Positions 51,620-63,975 of a DNA stretch of 64,000 bases are shown here, in pieces. The stretch's first letter is position 1, and every line of letters begins with the position of its first letter. The notes under the pieces were generated by a model, which saw only the letters and a program-made list of their open reading frames with translations, did no database searches and was not told the DNA's origin. The DNA is from Parasponia andersonii (taxonomy: Eukaryota; Streptophyta; Magnoliopsida; Rosales; Cannabaceae). Location of the stretch: NCBI GenBank assembly GCA_002914805.1, contig JXTB01000119.1:391921-455920 (forward strand). Direction: 5' to 3'. The translations under genes and the position numbers were made by a program.

Positions 51620-53810
51620 CTTGAATGATGTAAAAAATGTGGAAAATAGGAGATTATAATAGATAATAGAAAAAAAGGAGCTAATTATTATTTCGACGTC
51701 GTCGACAAAACATATAGTAATTTTATCTCTAATTTATTATTCCATTCCTAACACTAAAATAGAATATTCTCCCTATGTTCCTCTTTATCTATGTTTTATA
51801 TAACCTTTTTTTCTTACTCCCTATTATTTAAATATTTTACAAATTATGCCCATGTATAATTTTATTTTCAGGTATTTTTAATTATATTTCTGTTCGAGCT
51901 TAATTTGAATATTATGTATTTTAATTAATATTAGTTTAAATATTTAGTGTTTTTATGTAATGTGTTATTACATGATATGTAATTTTAATTATATTAAGTG
52001 TTTGAGTTTTATTGTTATTGGTATTTTGTATTATTAACGATATTAATTTTGTTATATAGAATATTAATCATGAAATAATAATAAGATTATGAGACTCAAA
52101 GTAAAATTTTTTATGTTGTGGTACCAAAAAGTAATAATTTTTTTTGTTAAAACACTATATATTTAGAGTCAAGTATTAATAACCAACGCTGGAGGAACTT
52201 TTTTGCAATTAAATTGGTGTATGAACAGTGCACGCCATATTTCGCGTTGCATTGTTCAAAAACTGACAAAATGCTAACTTAGCTTCCCAGTTTGGCGCTG
52301 AATTGGGTTGGAGACTTTGACTACTCTTTCGAGCATTAAAATGTCAGGTTCAAGGGAAAAAAAAGAAATTTAAAATATCAGAAATAGCCTAAATGGCCTA
52401 TTTTCCTTTTAATAAAATAAAAATCAGCAATAGGTATTTTTGGCGTCTTCGTTATGCCAACTGGAAAGTATGAATAACTAGTTTAAACCGCGTTGCTTAG
52501 AAACTAGAAAGTGAAGAACGGTTCTTGCTGAGGCCAGCCAAATGCCCAATAACTCACCACAAAAATCAACACCAGTTTAAGACAATTAGACAAACGTGCA
52601 TTTCATGAACTATTATCTCCATAAGAAAATTACGTTTTTGTTTTGTTATTTGTTTTTTTCTTCTAAGAAGCGTGATCCGTAACCTCTTTAATATTTTATG
52701 AAATAAAAATTTATTTATTATCTTTTTTTTTTTTTTTTTCAAAAAAAGGTTTTAGATTCGGGTTTGGGTCTTTCATTAAGGAAAGCTTCTTAAGCGAATC
52801 AAAATTCAACAACTTTATGCTGTACAGATAATCAACCAATCACTTGTTAATGTTTTGGCCATGATTTGAAAAAGTAATAACAATAATAATAAAGAAGAGA
52901 TCCGATAAAATAAACTAGTTTTTTTTCAATTTAAATCATGAAATTTGATTTCTACAAAATAATATCATAAAATTAAAAATTTATGAAAATTAAAACTAAG
53001 AGTTACTTTTTGAATAATTTTAACTAATAAATTTTTGAATAATTTAGCTAATAAAACATGATAATATTCTCCAAATTAAGATGAATAATATAGATTAATA
53101 TAGTTTTAATGAAATATATTATTATTTTTTTGTTCTTAAAATTTGTTAAAAAAATCTGTCTAGTGTATTAACTTTTAAAAATTCTTAATCTCATAGTATT
53201 ATTTTGCAAAGTCCAAATTCTAGGGTTTGAATTGCAGAACATCCAAACTTCATGATATTTTTTTACAGATATCCCATTTAAGAAATATAAGAATAATTTT
53301 TTTTTCTTTTTTTTTTTGTTATAACAAACATTGTAATTTTATTAAAAATCTGTTTTTAAAATTTGATATGCTCATGTAATCTAAATGGGTATTCTTAAGA
53401 AGAAATGAAAAGTTTTTCCTTAGTAAATAATAGATATAGGTTTACGTTACATTTTCAGTTTATGTTTGAATATATGGATAGTTGTTTGGAAATTATTTTA
53501 TTGTTTGTTAGGTCATTAGAAAAATCAAAATATTGTTTAGAGACTAATATAAATGATTCTTAATAAATCTATCATTGATTAAGGGTAATTTCGTCATTTT
53601 TTGTCTATTCCCCTAATTTAACTTACATTAGATGATCATAGATGTAGTCAAATTACAAGGTTTTTTATTTTTTAAATAAAGAAGTTAAATTCAAGGGATT
53701 TTTCCCATATTTTTCAAAACATATGGAAAACTGTAAAAATAAAAATGAAATACAAATGTCATTTTATGACATTATCTAGAGATAATAATTATAAGTTTTT
53801 ATTTAATATA
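51620..53810. other. AT-rich spacer
   Basis: No supported gene is seen. The stretch contains many homopolymers (poly-T at about 52,722-52,739) and unique AT-rich sequence. Confidence 0.5.
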
Positions 53811-54188
53811 GGCTAATTATAGTAGTAACCCTTCAAGTATACCGCTCTGCCTTTAAACTTTTAATTTACATAGTGAACTGTCATAAATTGTTATAATAAT
53901 ACTCATTTTGTCATAAGTTATTAGTTTTTTTTAACAAATAAACAAATATGTAAGAAACATATGATTGGGCATTGTTAAATTATGAGAGTCGAATTATTTT
54001 CAGTAAAATCTTTTACTAAACTGTATATTTTGCATATAATTTATTTAAGTAAAAAATTTAACAATTTATGATAAAAAGTCATTATTATAATAATTCCATA
54101 GTTTATAGTAGTCTACCACGTAAGTTCTAAGTTAAGAGATTAAAATCATATAATAAGTTTATTTTAGGGGCTATTAATGCAATTAGTC
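53811..54188. mobile_element. Foldback MITE (family D)
   Basis: The left arm holds CATAAATTGTTATAATAATA. The right arm, reverse complemented, holds TGGAATTATTATAATAATGACTTTTTATCATAAATTGTTA. The outer parts (GGCTAATTATAGTAGTAACCC versus GGACTAATTGCATTAATAGCCCC, and CTTTAAACTTTTAATTTA versus a TTTTAATCTCTTAACTTAGA block) are also related. There is no coding capacity. It lies just upstream of the CGEP pseudogene. The superfamily is unknown. Confidence 0.55.
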
Positions 54189-54465
54189 CTTTAGTATATC
54201 CCCTTGACTCAATGGTTCATAGTATTATGTCCAGCCTTCCAGCCTAAACCAATGGATCCTATAGAACCTGGGTAAGGGAAAGTGGAACCGGTTTGATTGC
54301 AGGCCTGCAACCTATCTCAATCAACGAATGGCTTCTTAGGCAAACCAAATGGCCCATTTTTGGTCCCAAACCATCAACTCTTTTCTGGTTATGTACTGCA
54401 AAAGATTGCTTTCAATTTAGTTGATGACTAAAGGCTTTTGTGTATAAGTACCTGTTTACTCTCTT

Positions 54466-56090
54466 TTGTTTTTTTCAGCTGCATTTATAATTCTACTTTG
54501 CATGACACCCTATAACTTCTATCCGTTTCAATCTAATGGACAAGTTGTTGCTTCAACGATTGAAGGCTTACTATTCTATATGCACCAACAATTCCAATTA
54601 TTGGTGAGGGTAATGAGGAATCAAACGATAGGTAGTAGTAGTTTGTTGCAATAGTAAATTTTTATATGATTTCATTTATGTAACTAGTTTAATATATTAC
54701 TTGATTCACATCTTTCTAGTGATGATATATGCTTCGAGGCATAATTTTATCATGTAGGGTGCGAATTAAAGTCCGATAAGGCGAGGCATGAAGAAATGCA
54801 CAGTTAACTTTTTATGCACATAAAAATTGAGCAGTGAAGTTAATAGACTTTTACAAGAAATGTCTGACATATAAGGGAGAAGCAAAATACTGAAACGGGT
54901 ATATTTTTTTCATGTATATTTTTTGACATAGAATTTACAATTGTGCAAACAATATAACTACAAACACTTGATTTATCTTTCTGTAACTTTTTAAGCCTGC
55001 AAAATTATGTACATTTTTTTAGACTAGAATTACGTATAAATACGAGTCATGGTACCATCAGTCGCGTCTGACATATCTGAGTCATCTTATAGCTCTCGTG
55101 AGCCTCACAGAAAAGGGTTGAGATTTAACCACTGGTAGCACAACCCGTATAATCACTCGTAGGCTTCCTGCTGCTTTTATTTGGTTAAAACACCCTCAAC
55201 TAATTTATTTTATGTAAAAGATGTGACATTTGTGCTCTTGGGTTTTTGTTTGAGATACAATCCTGTTTGTCACCAGATATGTGGAGCAATGGATTGCAAG
55301 TAAGGAGGCCGCTGTGAAGGAAGTTATCCATCATGGAGTGAGCTTTGTTGTATCTTTTGAATCCTGTATTCATGGTCAAGGTTTAAATTTCTGACTGAAG
55401 TCTTCCGGTGCTGCGCTTATTAAGGCGTCTCATCCAAACAATATTGCTATGGGAGGAGATTCCTACGGTGCATTGTGACCAGGAACCTCTTGGCCGATGC
55501 CCCTCGTCTTCTCCTGTGGAATTGCTTGTTCTGGTCTTGTTCTGGTGCTTACAACAGAACACTCAACTCCTTCTGGTTCTGGTTTTCAGGTAAGGACTCT
55601 ACATAATTTGAATAGCTTAACTTATGCGAAAAAGTGAGGATGCTCAAGGGAAAAGTTTTATATGTTTCAGATTTAGTATGGTCTGAATTCTTCAATCGAT
55701 ATTGATGTAGGAAGAGGTTAGAATCCTTTGGGAGGCTACAGATACTTAACATAAAGTTTAGTCCTTTCATGTCGGCTAATAAATTTGAGAAGCCAATTTT
55801 GCTTATCCATGGAGAACAATACAATGATCCCAGAACTCTACCTATGCCAGGTATAATCATCCTTCCTTTGTGCCAAGCTCTCAGTTTCATATGCTAAAAT
55901 GAACAAAGCTCATAGTGTCGTTAATCGTTAAAATTTTGGTTGCCGTCCATTTTGTGTTCCCAATGCCTATGCAGTCAGTCAAATGGAAAACACCCCCTAC
56001 GTCGCATGAGACACAGCGTCATGCACATTCGATGAGAAATTTTGTCTGTCAAATAGTACTTAATTGATGCAAATGAAGATTTAAGCATGG
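54466..56090 (+). pseudogene. Partial CGEP pseudogene (3' half, tandem upstream copy)
   Basis: Segments match exons 6-10 of the intact CGEP gene downstream, in order and same strand. About 54,570-54,640 matches exon 6 (AATTCCAATTATTGGTGAGG). 55,277-55,338 matches exon 7 (AGATATGTGGAGCAATGGAT). 55,420-55,590 matches exon 8, 55,711-55,851 matches exon 9 (CCAATTTTGCTTATCCATGG), and about 55,972-56,065 matches exon 10. Introns are retained, so it arose by DNA duplication, not retroposition. It is dead: the nucleophile motif GGHSYGA reads GGDSYGA followed by a stop, and there are frameshifts, insertions and a missing 5' half. Confidence 0.9.
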
Positions 56091-56589
56091 CTACATGGAG
56101 GACTTGCTTCATGCCAAAGATCATTGTTGTTATGAATTTTCTCCACCATCAAAGTGAGATACCAAAACAAGAGAGAGAGAAAAAAAAAAAAAGAAGAGAA
56201 AAAGGAAAAGAACTTTTGGTCTCATACAGTTATTTTTAAAAATTATCCATTATAGGGCCACGATAACGATGATTGTAATGTTAATAATTGCCACACGCAC
56301 AACTGAGGCTAGTATTGCTCGAAGTTATTTTCTCACCAAGTCTTTACTGATGGATGTCATTGTTTTCAAGTGCTTTAAGTTAACTACTGTACGCAGTAGA
56401 GGTACTCGAAAATGAGCTTCTTAATCTTCTCAATCACCATCTTTTCCATACTAGTTCTTCTTTATTCTTGTTTAAGTAGTTTATATAGGAAATCTTCAAA
56501 GGTACAGTTCTTATCGGTTTGGCTTAGATGCAAATATCTGCACCAACAAAAGAAGACAATGTACGATATCGTACATTTTTAAGTCTTCT

Positions 56590-56725
56590 ATAACATTTCC
56601 CTTTTCAGAATGTAATTTTTCCCAAAAGTTTTTTTTTTTTTTTTTAAATAAATTTTTTGTTGGTATTCGTCTGTTAACAGTTATAGGGGAAGGGTGGGAA
56701 TTGAACTCCTCCACCATTCTTGCTA
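56590..56725 (-). repeat. Possible SINE/LINE 3' fragment with poly(A)
   Basis: On the minus strand a B-box-like GAGTTCAATTCCCACCC (about 56,694-56,710) is followed after about 50 bases by a poly(A) run (56,631-56,646). No clear A box or target-site duplication is seen, so this is a weak call. Confidence 0.3.
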
Positions 56726-56748
56726 AGCAGCTCGTAATGAACTCAAAA

Positions 56749-56906
56749 GCCTTTGACTATAGACTATACTCACCTCTTAAATTATGCTTTTTAATAAACA
56801 AAAGATTAAGATTTAAGATTCAAAGCTAAGAAACCTTTGACTATAGTTATACTCACCTCTTAAATTACGCTTTTTAATAAACAAAAGAATAAGATTCAAA
56901 GCTAAC
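56749..56906. repeat. Two-copy ~84-bp tandem repeat
   Basis: CCTTTGACTATAG followed by TATACTCACCTCTTAAATTA and GCTTTTTAATAAACAAAAG occurs at 56,750 and again at about 56,834. Confidence 0.85.
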
Positions 56907-56976
56907 CCAGCAATCACAAACGTAATACTCCATATTTTGGGTAACTAAAGAGTTGAAAAGGCTCTGTGTTAAATCC

Positions 56977-57165
56977 TTAAAAAGATGGTTTAAGTGATGT
57001 ACGTGTGAATTTAGCGTGAATTTAGGGAGTCAGAACTTTAAATTAAAAAGATGGTTTAAGTGATGTACGTGTGAATTTAGTGTGAATTTAGGGAGTCAGA
57101 ATTTTAAATTTGAATATAATAAATTTAGTGTGAATTTAGGGAGTCAGAACTTTAAACTTGAATAT
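56977..57165. repeat. 66-bp tandem repeat, two and a half copies
   Basis: AAAGATGGTTTAAGTGATGT followed by ACGTGTGAATTTAG and GGGAGTCAGAA begins at about 56,981 and 57,047. A third partial unit (GTGAATTTAGGGAGTCAGAA) lies at about 57,130-57,149. The array sits about 270 bases upstream of the CGEP start codon, so it belongs to its promoter region. Confidence 0.88.
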
Positions 57166-57435
57166 AACATGTATTATTTTTCTTTTAATTTGTAACGAGT
57201 AACGAGTGGAAGTCTTTTTTAATTTAAAAAAAATTCGTATTTTAAAAAAAATAAAAATAAAAAAAGAGTAAAAGTAGACGGCGAAATAGTGGGGGACTTG
57301 CAAAATTGATGGGTCTTTTGTTGTGGACATAAAAAAATTGGTTTGCGGGGTAGAGTGCGGTAAGTACAAAGTAAGTAGTACACGGTGTTGCACAAACCCA
57401 ATGGGAATAATATCAATCGTAAACGAAATCGGCCA

Positions 57436-60400
57436 ATGATGCGCCTTCACAAAGTTTATCATCGCCTCTCTCTCCTCTCCATCTCCATCTCCATCTCTCC
57501 TCTCTCTCTCTCTCTAAAACCCACCACCCACTTCTCCTCCGCCTCAGCCCCCGCCGGCCGTCGACCTCGCCGGAGTTTCGCCTCCCTCAGGTCCGTCAGA
57601 AACGCCACCACCATGGCTACCACCAGGCTTCGTAATCTGGTTCCTCTCAACGCGATTTTGGCTGAGGATGGCACTGGCGGAGGCTCCAATGGCTCTGTTT
57701 CTTCTTCTTCTTCTACTTCGGCTGCCGCTCTTGCTGAGGACGAAGGTATTTTAATGGAAATATAAGATATTGATTTAAGTTTCCTTCTTTCTTTTTAGAT
57801 GGAATTCGTAGATTCTTTAAATTTGAGTTAAAGATGTTATTGGTTCCGATTCTGATATGTATGTTTTGGTTCAAGCGTGAAGTGAACTAGTTAAGTCAAG
57901 TGCTTTCATGGAAATGATATTATTTGATTCCGTATCTCAGATGGGTTTGACTTTTGAGCTAATTTATGTACAAAAATGGATAAAAGACTTCAATGAGTTG
58001 AATTGGGAGTGATATAGACTTCAATGAGTTGAACTGGGAGTGATATATATATTGGTTCTTTTTCCCTGAAATATTGATATTTGGTCGCGTATGAAGTTGA
58101 GCTTTTAATGGTTATCTGCATGTTAAGTTAAGTGTGGTCCTGGTTTTCAAGGGAGTCTAACAGTATTCGTAACAATTGTTATTTTAACTTTTTAGTTTGC
58201 ATTACAATGATTTGAGGGTTTAAATATGATTATAATCTCCAGTCGGTGACATTTTCTGGGTTGAAATTACATAGATGATTCGACAACAGAAGTTGGATAT
58301 CGTCTTCCTCCACCAGAGATTAGGGATATTGTTGACGCTCCGCCTCTTCCCGCATTGTCATTCTCGCCGCAGAGGGATAAAATACTGTTTCTTAAGAGGA
58401 GAGCTTTACCTCCTTTGGCAGAACTAGCAAGACCGGAAGAAAAGTTGGCTGGAATTCGTATTGATGGGAAATGCCATACTAGGAGTCGTATGTCGTTCTA
58501 CACAGGCATTGGGATCCATCAGTTGTTGCCCGATGGTACCTTAGGTCCAGAGAAAGAGATACATGGATTCCCTGATGGTGCTAAGATTAATTTTGTTACC
58601 TGGTCTCCTGATGGTCGGCATTTATCCTTCAGTGTCCGAGTTGATGAGGAGGAAAACAGTAGTAGCAAGCTCGCGGTATGGGTTGCTGATATAGAAACAG
58701 GGGAAGCCAGGCCTTTGATTCAGAATCCAGAAATCTATTTGAATGCAGTTTTTGACAATTTTGTTTGGTTGGACAACTCTACTCTGTTAGTTTCCACAAT
58801 TCCTCTATCTAGGAGAGACCCTCCAAAGAAGCCTGTTGTTCCCTTTGGCCCAAAGATCCAATCTAATGAGCAAAAGAACATTATTCAAGTTAGAACCTTC
58901 CAGGATTTGCTTAAGGACGAGTATGATGCAGATTTGTTTGACTATTATGCTACAAGTCAACTTGTTTTGGCTTCCTTGGATGGGGCAGTTAAGGAATTTG
59001 GTCCTCCGGCAGTATATACATCAATGGACCCCTCTCCTGATCAAAAATACGTCTTGATTTCTTCAATTCACCGGCCGTACTCTTTCATTGTACCATGTGG
59101 AAGATTCCCCAGGAAGGTGGATCTCTGGACAGCTGATGGAAGGTTTGTCAGAGAGGTTTGTGATCTGCCCCTTGCGGAGGATATCCCAATAGCAACCAAT
59201 AGTGTGCGGAAAGGAATGCGCTCCCTAAATTGGAGAGCAGATAAACCATCTACTCTTTACTGGTATGCAATACAAAATGTTTTTATACTGTGTATTATGC
59301 ATGCATTGTTTTGATAAAAACATTTCAAGGTATTTTCTGTTTAATTATTTGTTATTATTATTTTTCACCCAGAGCTCAAGGGTCCTTAACATTTCTCTGA
59401 TAATTAAATAATTTATGACCAATTCTTTATGACTGAACGTAACTTATATGGAACTCTCCATATAACTTATGAGGATAATTGCTTGACTCTTGAAATTCTT
59501 AGGGTTGAGACTCAAGATGGAGGAGATGCTAAAGTTGAAGCTTCTCCTCGTGATATCATTTATACACAACCTGCCGAGCCACTTGACGGTGAAGAGCTAG
59601 AAATCCTGCATAAGCTAGATCTTCGTTACGGGTTTGAATTCGGACTATTCATCTGATTTGATGCTTAAATGGTTAGCCTGGAATCTGTTTTTACGCTATA
59701 ATTCTTTTTATCCTGACAGAGGGATCTCCTGGTGTGACGATTCACTGGCACTAGTTTATGAATCATGGTACAAAACACGGAAAATCAGAACCTGGGTAAT
59801 TTCTCCTGGATCAAAGGATGTCAGCCCTCGTATCCTATTTGATAGGTCATCAGAAGATGTTTACTCTGATCCTGGTTCACCCATGCTTCGGAGAACTCCT
59901 GCTGGGACTTATGTGATTGCTAAGATAAAGAAGGAAAATGATGAAGGCACTTATGTTTTACTGAATGGAAGTGGTGCTACACCAGAAGGAAACATTCCAT
60001 TTCTAGATTTATTTGAGATGTATGTGCTTCAAAATTAACTTGTTTCTCTTTTGTCCTCCAAAATTTTCATTGATGCAATAGTGGTCTAAACCAAATTCTT
60101 TCAGAAGCACAGGTAACAAAGAACGTATATGGAAGAGTGACAAAGAAAAGTATTATGAGACGGTTGTTGCTTTAATGTCTGACGAGAAAGAAGGAGATCT
60201 GCACATTGATCAGTTGAAAATATTGACCTCCAAAGAGTCAAAGACAGAAAACACCCAATATTATCTTCTGAGTTGGCACGAAAAGAAGGCATGTCAAATT
60301 ACAAATTTTCCTCATCCTTATCCACAGTTAGAATCATTGCAGAAAGAGATGATCAGGTACCAGAGAAAGGATGGAGTTCAACTTACTGCAACATTATATC

Positions 60401-62140
60401 TTCCTCCTGGCTATGATCCGTCAACAGATGGGCCTCTTCCATGTCTGATCTGGTCTTATCCTGGGGAATTTAAAAGCAAAGATGCTGCTGGTCAAGTCCG
60501 CGGTTCTCCAAATGAATTTGCTGGCATAGGTTCTACATCAGCCCTCCTTTGGCTGGCCAGAAGGCAAGGATCACTTTGTTTGTATTACACCTTAAATTGT
60601 AGTATTTTTGTTGATACTTTCTTATGGCTCCAATTTTTCAGGTTTGCGATTCTATCAGGTCCGACGATTCCAATTATCGGTGAGGGGGATGAAGAAGCAA
60701 ATGATAGGTATTTTGCTTGTTTCAAGAATATGGGATTTCGTTTAAAATTTTTTCATCACATGTTATAAATTTGTTCTATTGATTATCCTATGGGCCATTC
60801 TTTTCTCTTTCGAAATAAAAAAGAAGGCACATGATCCAAAGAAGGATGGTTGTTTTTTCTTCTTCTTCTTCTTTTTCGTATGGAATTTTGTAATGTCGCT
60901 GTGATTAGCATTCAAGAGGAAAGGCTAAAGGAAGTGAAATGAAGCTGAAGTTTCTTCTGAGACTTAGTTGCTTCCGTCTTAAGAAATTGTTTAAGCTCTT
61001 ATTTTATTTTATTTTTCCTAATAGTAAGAAAAAAAAATGTGTTTTGACCAGATATGTGGAGCAATTAGTTGCTAGTGCAGAAGCTGCTGTGGAGGAAGTT
61101 ATCCGTCGTGGAGTAAGCTTCATTTTTATTCCATACTCTGTTATGGTAGTTTTATTTTCGAGTATTTTGAACTGAACTCTTCTGGTGCTATGCTTGCTAG
61201 GTGGCTGATCCCAACAAAATCGCTGTTGGAGGACATTCCTATGGTGCATTCATGACTGCAAACCTCTTGGCACATGCCCCTCATCTTTTCTGTTGTGGAA
61301 TTGCTCGCTCTGGTGCTTACAACAGAACACTTACACCTTTTGGTTTCCAGGTTAGGACTTCAGTTAACTACCTGCGACATTAGTATTTCAATTTTAGCTG
61401 ACGACTGTATGCTTACCTACAAGTTTAGGCTTATTCTATTTTATTTTTATGTATTCCCTTTAATGATTATACTTGCTGTGATATTGGCCCTAGTATCATA
61501 TTCTGTCTTTCTATGGTCTGAAGTCTTCAATTTATTGCTGTAGAATGAGGACAGAACTCTTTGGGAGGCTACTACCACTTATGTGGAGATGAGTCCTTTC
61601 ATGTCAGCCAACAAAATTAAGAAGCCAATTTTGCTAATCCATGGAGAAGAAGACAATAATCCAGGAACTTTAACCATGCAGGTAAACATATCCTGGCCTT
61701 ACTGTTTCCAAAGGATAAGCATTGAGCTGTAGTTGAATGCCTTGTAGCAAGCTTTGTACTGTCTTTTCTTTTCCCTTTAACCTTACAGTTGACATCTATC
61801 TTGTATCTACATCCTTATGCAGTCCGATCGCTTTTTTAATGCTCTAAAAGGTCATGGTGCTCTTTGCCGCCTAGTAATTCTTCCCTTTGAGAGCCATGGT
61901 TATGCCGCACGGGAGAGCATCATGCATGTACTCTGGGAAACTGATAGATGGTTACGGAGATTTTGTGTGTCAAATGCTACTGATGTAAATGCAGATGATG
62001 ATGGGAGTAAAGAAAATGTGGGCCCAGGAGCTGCTGATTTTGAAACCAAAGCAGTTGCTGCTAGTGGAGGTGGAGGTACAGAGAGGTCAAATTTTGAGGA
62101 TGAAGGGTTCCACTCGAGGCAAAGGTCATTATTGTGGTAG
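57436..62140 (+). CDS. CGEP: Chloroplast glutamyl endopeptidase CGEP, S9 family (972 aa, 10 exons)
   Basis: This is a stromal serine endopeptidase of the prolyl-oligopeptidase (S9D) family that cuts after glutamate. Exons: 57436-57745, 58275-59262, 59503-59631, 59720-60019, 60105-60563, 60642-60707, 61052-61112, 61201-61350, 61544-61681, 61823-62140. The frame stays open. N-terminal residues 1 to about 60 form a plastid transit peptide (Ser/Arg-rich, few acids), followed by a beta-propeller region (FSVRVDEEE, VLISSIHRPYSF, GISWCDDSLALVYESW). The C-terminal hydrolase has catalytic Ser784 in GGHSYGAFM, Asp858 in HGEEDNN and His892 in ESHGYAA. The intron after exon 5 needs a GC donor. Start could be 57,436 or the adjacent ATG at 57,439; an ATG at 57,385 is also in frame. 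Confidence 0.96.
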
Positions 62141-63780
62141 GTTCTCCAACATCAGTTGTTTCTTAATTACTTCATGTTATTTTTTTTCTCCGAAGTTAGT
62201 GAAAGAATGAATATAACCATGTCATTGGGTTACCATGTCATTAGGTTCTTTCTACTTTATTTTAATTTTTGTTTTACAGCTGCAATGAGGTTCTCAGCCT
62301 GCAACATTTCCATTTAAAGCTATTTTTCTCGGTTTTGTATAATAATTTTTATTGAATAAAGCAAAGCTACAAATCCCGTTAACCTGCTTCGGATGCATTT
62401 GCAAAGTGCATACTACAAATAAGGGCATGCTATATCAAATTTTGGCTGATCCACTAATCTTAATTCCCATGTCTTCATTTGCAGTTGATCCTTGCTTCCT
62501 CTTCTCCTCCTTTTCTTGTTTATTGCCCACTCTTCTGGAACATTTGATCCTTGATTTGTGAAAATATTAAGACACTTCCGTGGTGTACATTTACTTGCAC
62601 TTTTTGTTACGTGTCTAGGGGTAACTTCTTGTTCTCTTATATACTTCTATTATTCAATCTATTATGGTGCAGAGTAAATTGCTCGTCTCTTTTGCTGCCA
62701 AGGGTTTAAAGCTGAACCATACAAGTGGACGCAATAACGTTAATGCATCTAAGTTGTAATTTATATGCATGTCCAATTGTTCTATGGCCCCGAATTTTTA
62801 CAGGACCGCCCGTAGCAAGTTACCGTTGAGCTCCTCTGACTTGCTGCCAAGGGAGGGGGTCTGCTGATCTTTTAAATAAAGCTCTCGAAAAAAAATTATT
62901 TGTATAGTCGAACTCTTTTTGTCAATTTAAGAGCTCATTTTCCTCGCGTATTGTTATGGTTCTTGTACTGGATAATGTATCTGCCTTACGTCACTGATCT
63001 GTAGTTTGAGACTCCACTTTGATCAACTTCAATTTGGACTCTATTTTACAGTGTAGTGTAGAAAAAATGGATACAGTATATTCTAATCCAAAGTTAGAAG
63101 GCTCATTTAACTTTCAGGAATTGCAGTTTGCCCCATTGGTTACAAGAATCCCTCTTAGTTAGTTGGTAACACGAACTGTTAAAAAACATCAACTAACATC
63201 ACCCTTCCCAATGGTCCAAAGTTTTAGCTTTTTGCTATTGTAAATTCTGAACCCAAAACGATGTGTAGTGTGTAGGACTCCTCATCAGCCAAGAAAGGAA
63301 CAAAGAGGATCCAATCTTTTCAAAATTTTCCAAAATGAAACTAAAGTGTCGGATCCAATCTAATTTTAAATCGCATTCAATACAGCTATTGGGCTAATTT
63401 GTTTCTCGGAGAAAAACAAAATTGAAGTGTTTAACTGTAACCTGCTGGGTCTAGTTTGATTGTTTCATCAGCTGCAAATTTCAGCTTGAATTAAATGGTC
63501 CCAAGTAAAGTACTGACAAACATACAGCATTGGAGAATTAAGTAATCGTAACAAACGAGTACGCAACGCAATCTAAATTCATCGATTTATATCTAAAGCA
63601 AATAATATGTAAGTTTATAATCCACAATTGAGTAGAGGAAATTTATTCTCCAAAAAATCCAACATTGAAGCTCTCATCATAGCAAGGTTCAAGAGCCAAA
63701 ATGGAAGCAAAATCAAGAATCCAAATTGATTACAAACTGCCGAATGTGAGGATCATGCGAGAGAGATAAACTGCATACAT
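62141..63780. other. CGEP 3' UTR and tail-to-tail spacer to COX5C
   Basis: A possible 3' UTR intron runs from about 62,138 (TG|GTAGGT) to an acceptor at about 62,279 (TTTTACAG), but the stop codon at 62,138-62,140 fits the family end. There is no further gene and no clear repeat. Confidence 0.45.
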
Positions 63781-63975
63781 TTATTCTTCTTCCACCACAA
63801 CACCAATCTCACCCTTCTCCAGCAAGTCATAAAATGTCCTCACTTTCCTCTGCTCATTCCAGTGATGCATTTTCCACAAGCTACCGGCAAACAATGCGAG
63901 TGCTGCTCCGATACACAACTCCTTGACAACACTCGGTCCTTTTAGGGTTGCATGAGCAATCTTGTGACCAGCCAT
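63781..63975 (-). CDS. COX5C: Cytochrome c oxidase subunit 5c (64 aa)
   Basis: This is a small plant-type inner-mitochondrial-membrane subunit of respiratory complex IV, 64 residues, the standard family length. It starts MAGHKIAHATLKGPSVVKEL at 63,975; an ATG two codons upstream is not the family start. One membrane helix is visible (about residues 20-37, CIGAALALFAGSLWKM), then the conserved HHWNEQRKVRTFYDLLEKGE and an acidic end VVVEEE. Directly upstream TTTGCAG (about 63,989-63,995) looks like the acceptor of a leader intron that continues past the window; COX5C genes are known for such a leader intron with enhancer activity. Confidence 0.97.
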   Translation of the reverse strand: MAGHKIAHATLKGPSVVKELCIGAALALFAGSLWKMHHWNEQRKVRTFYDLLEKGEIGVVVEEE

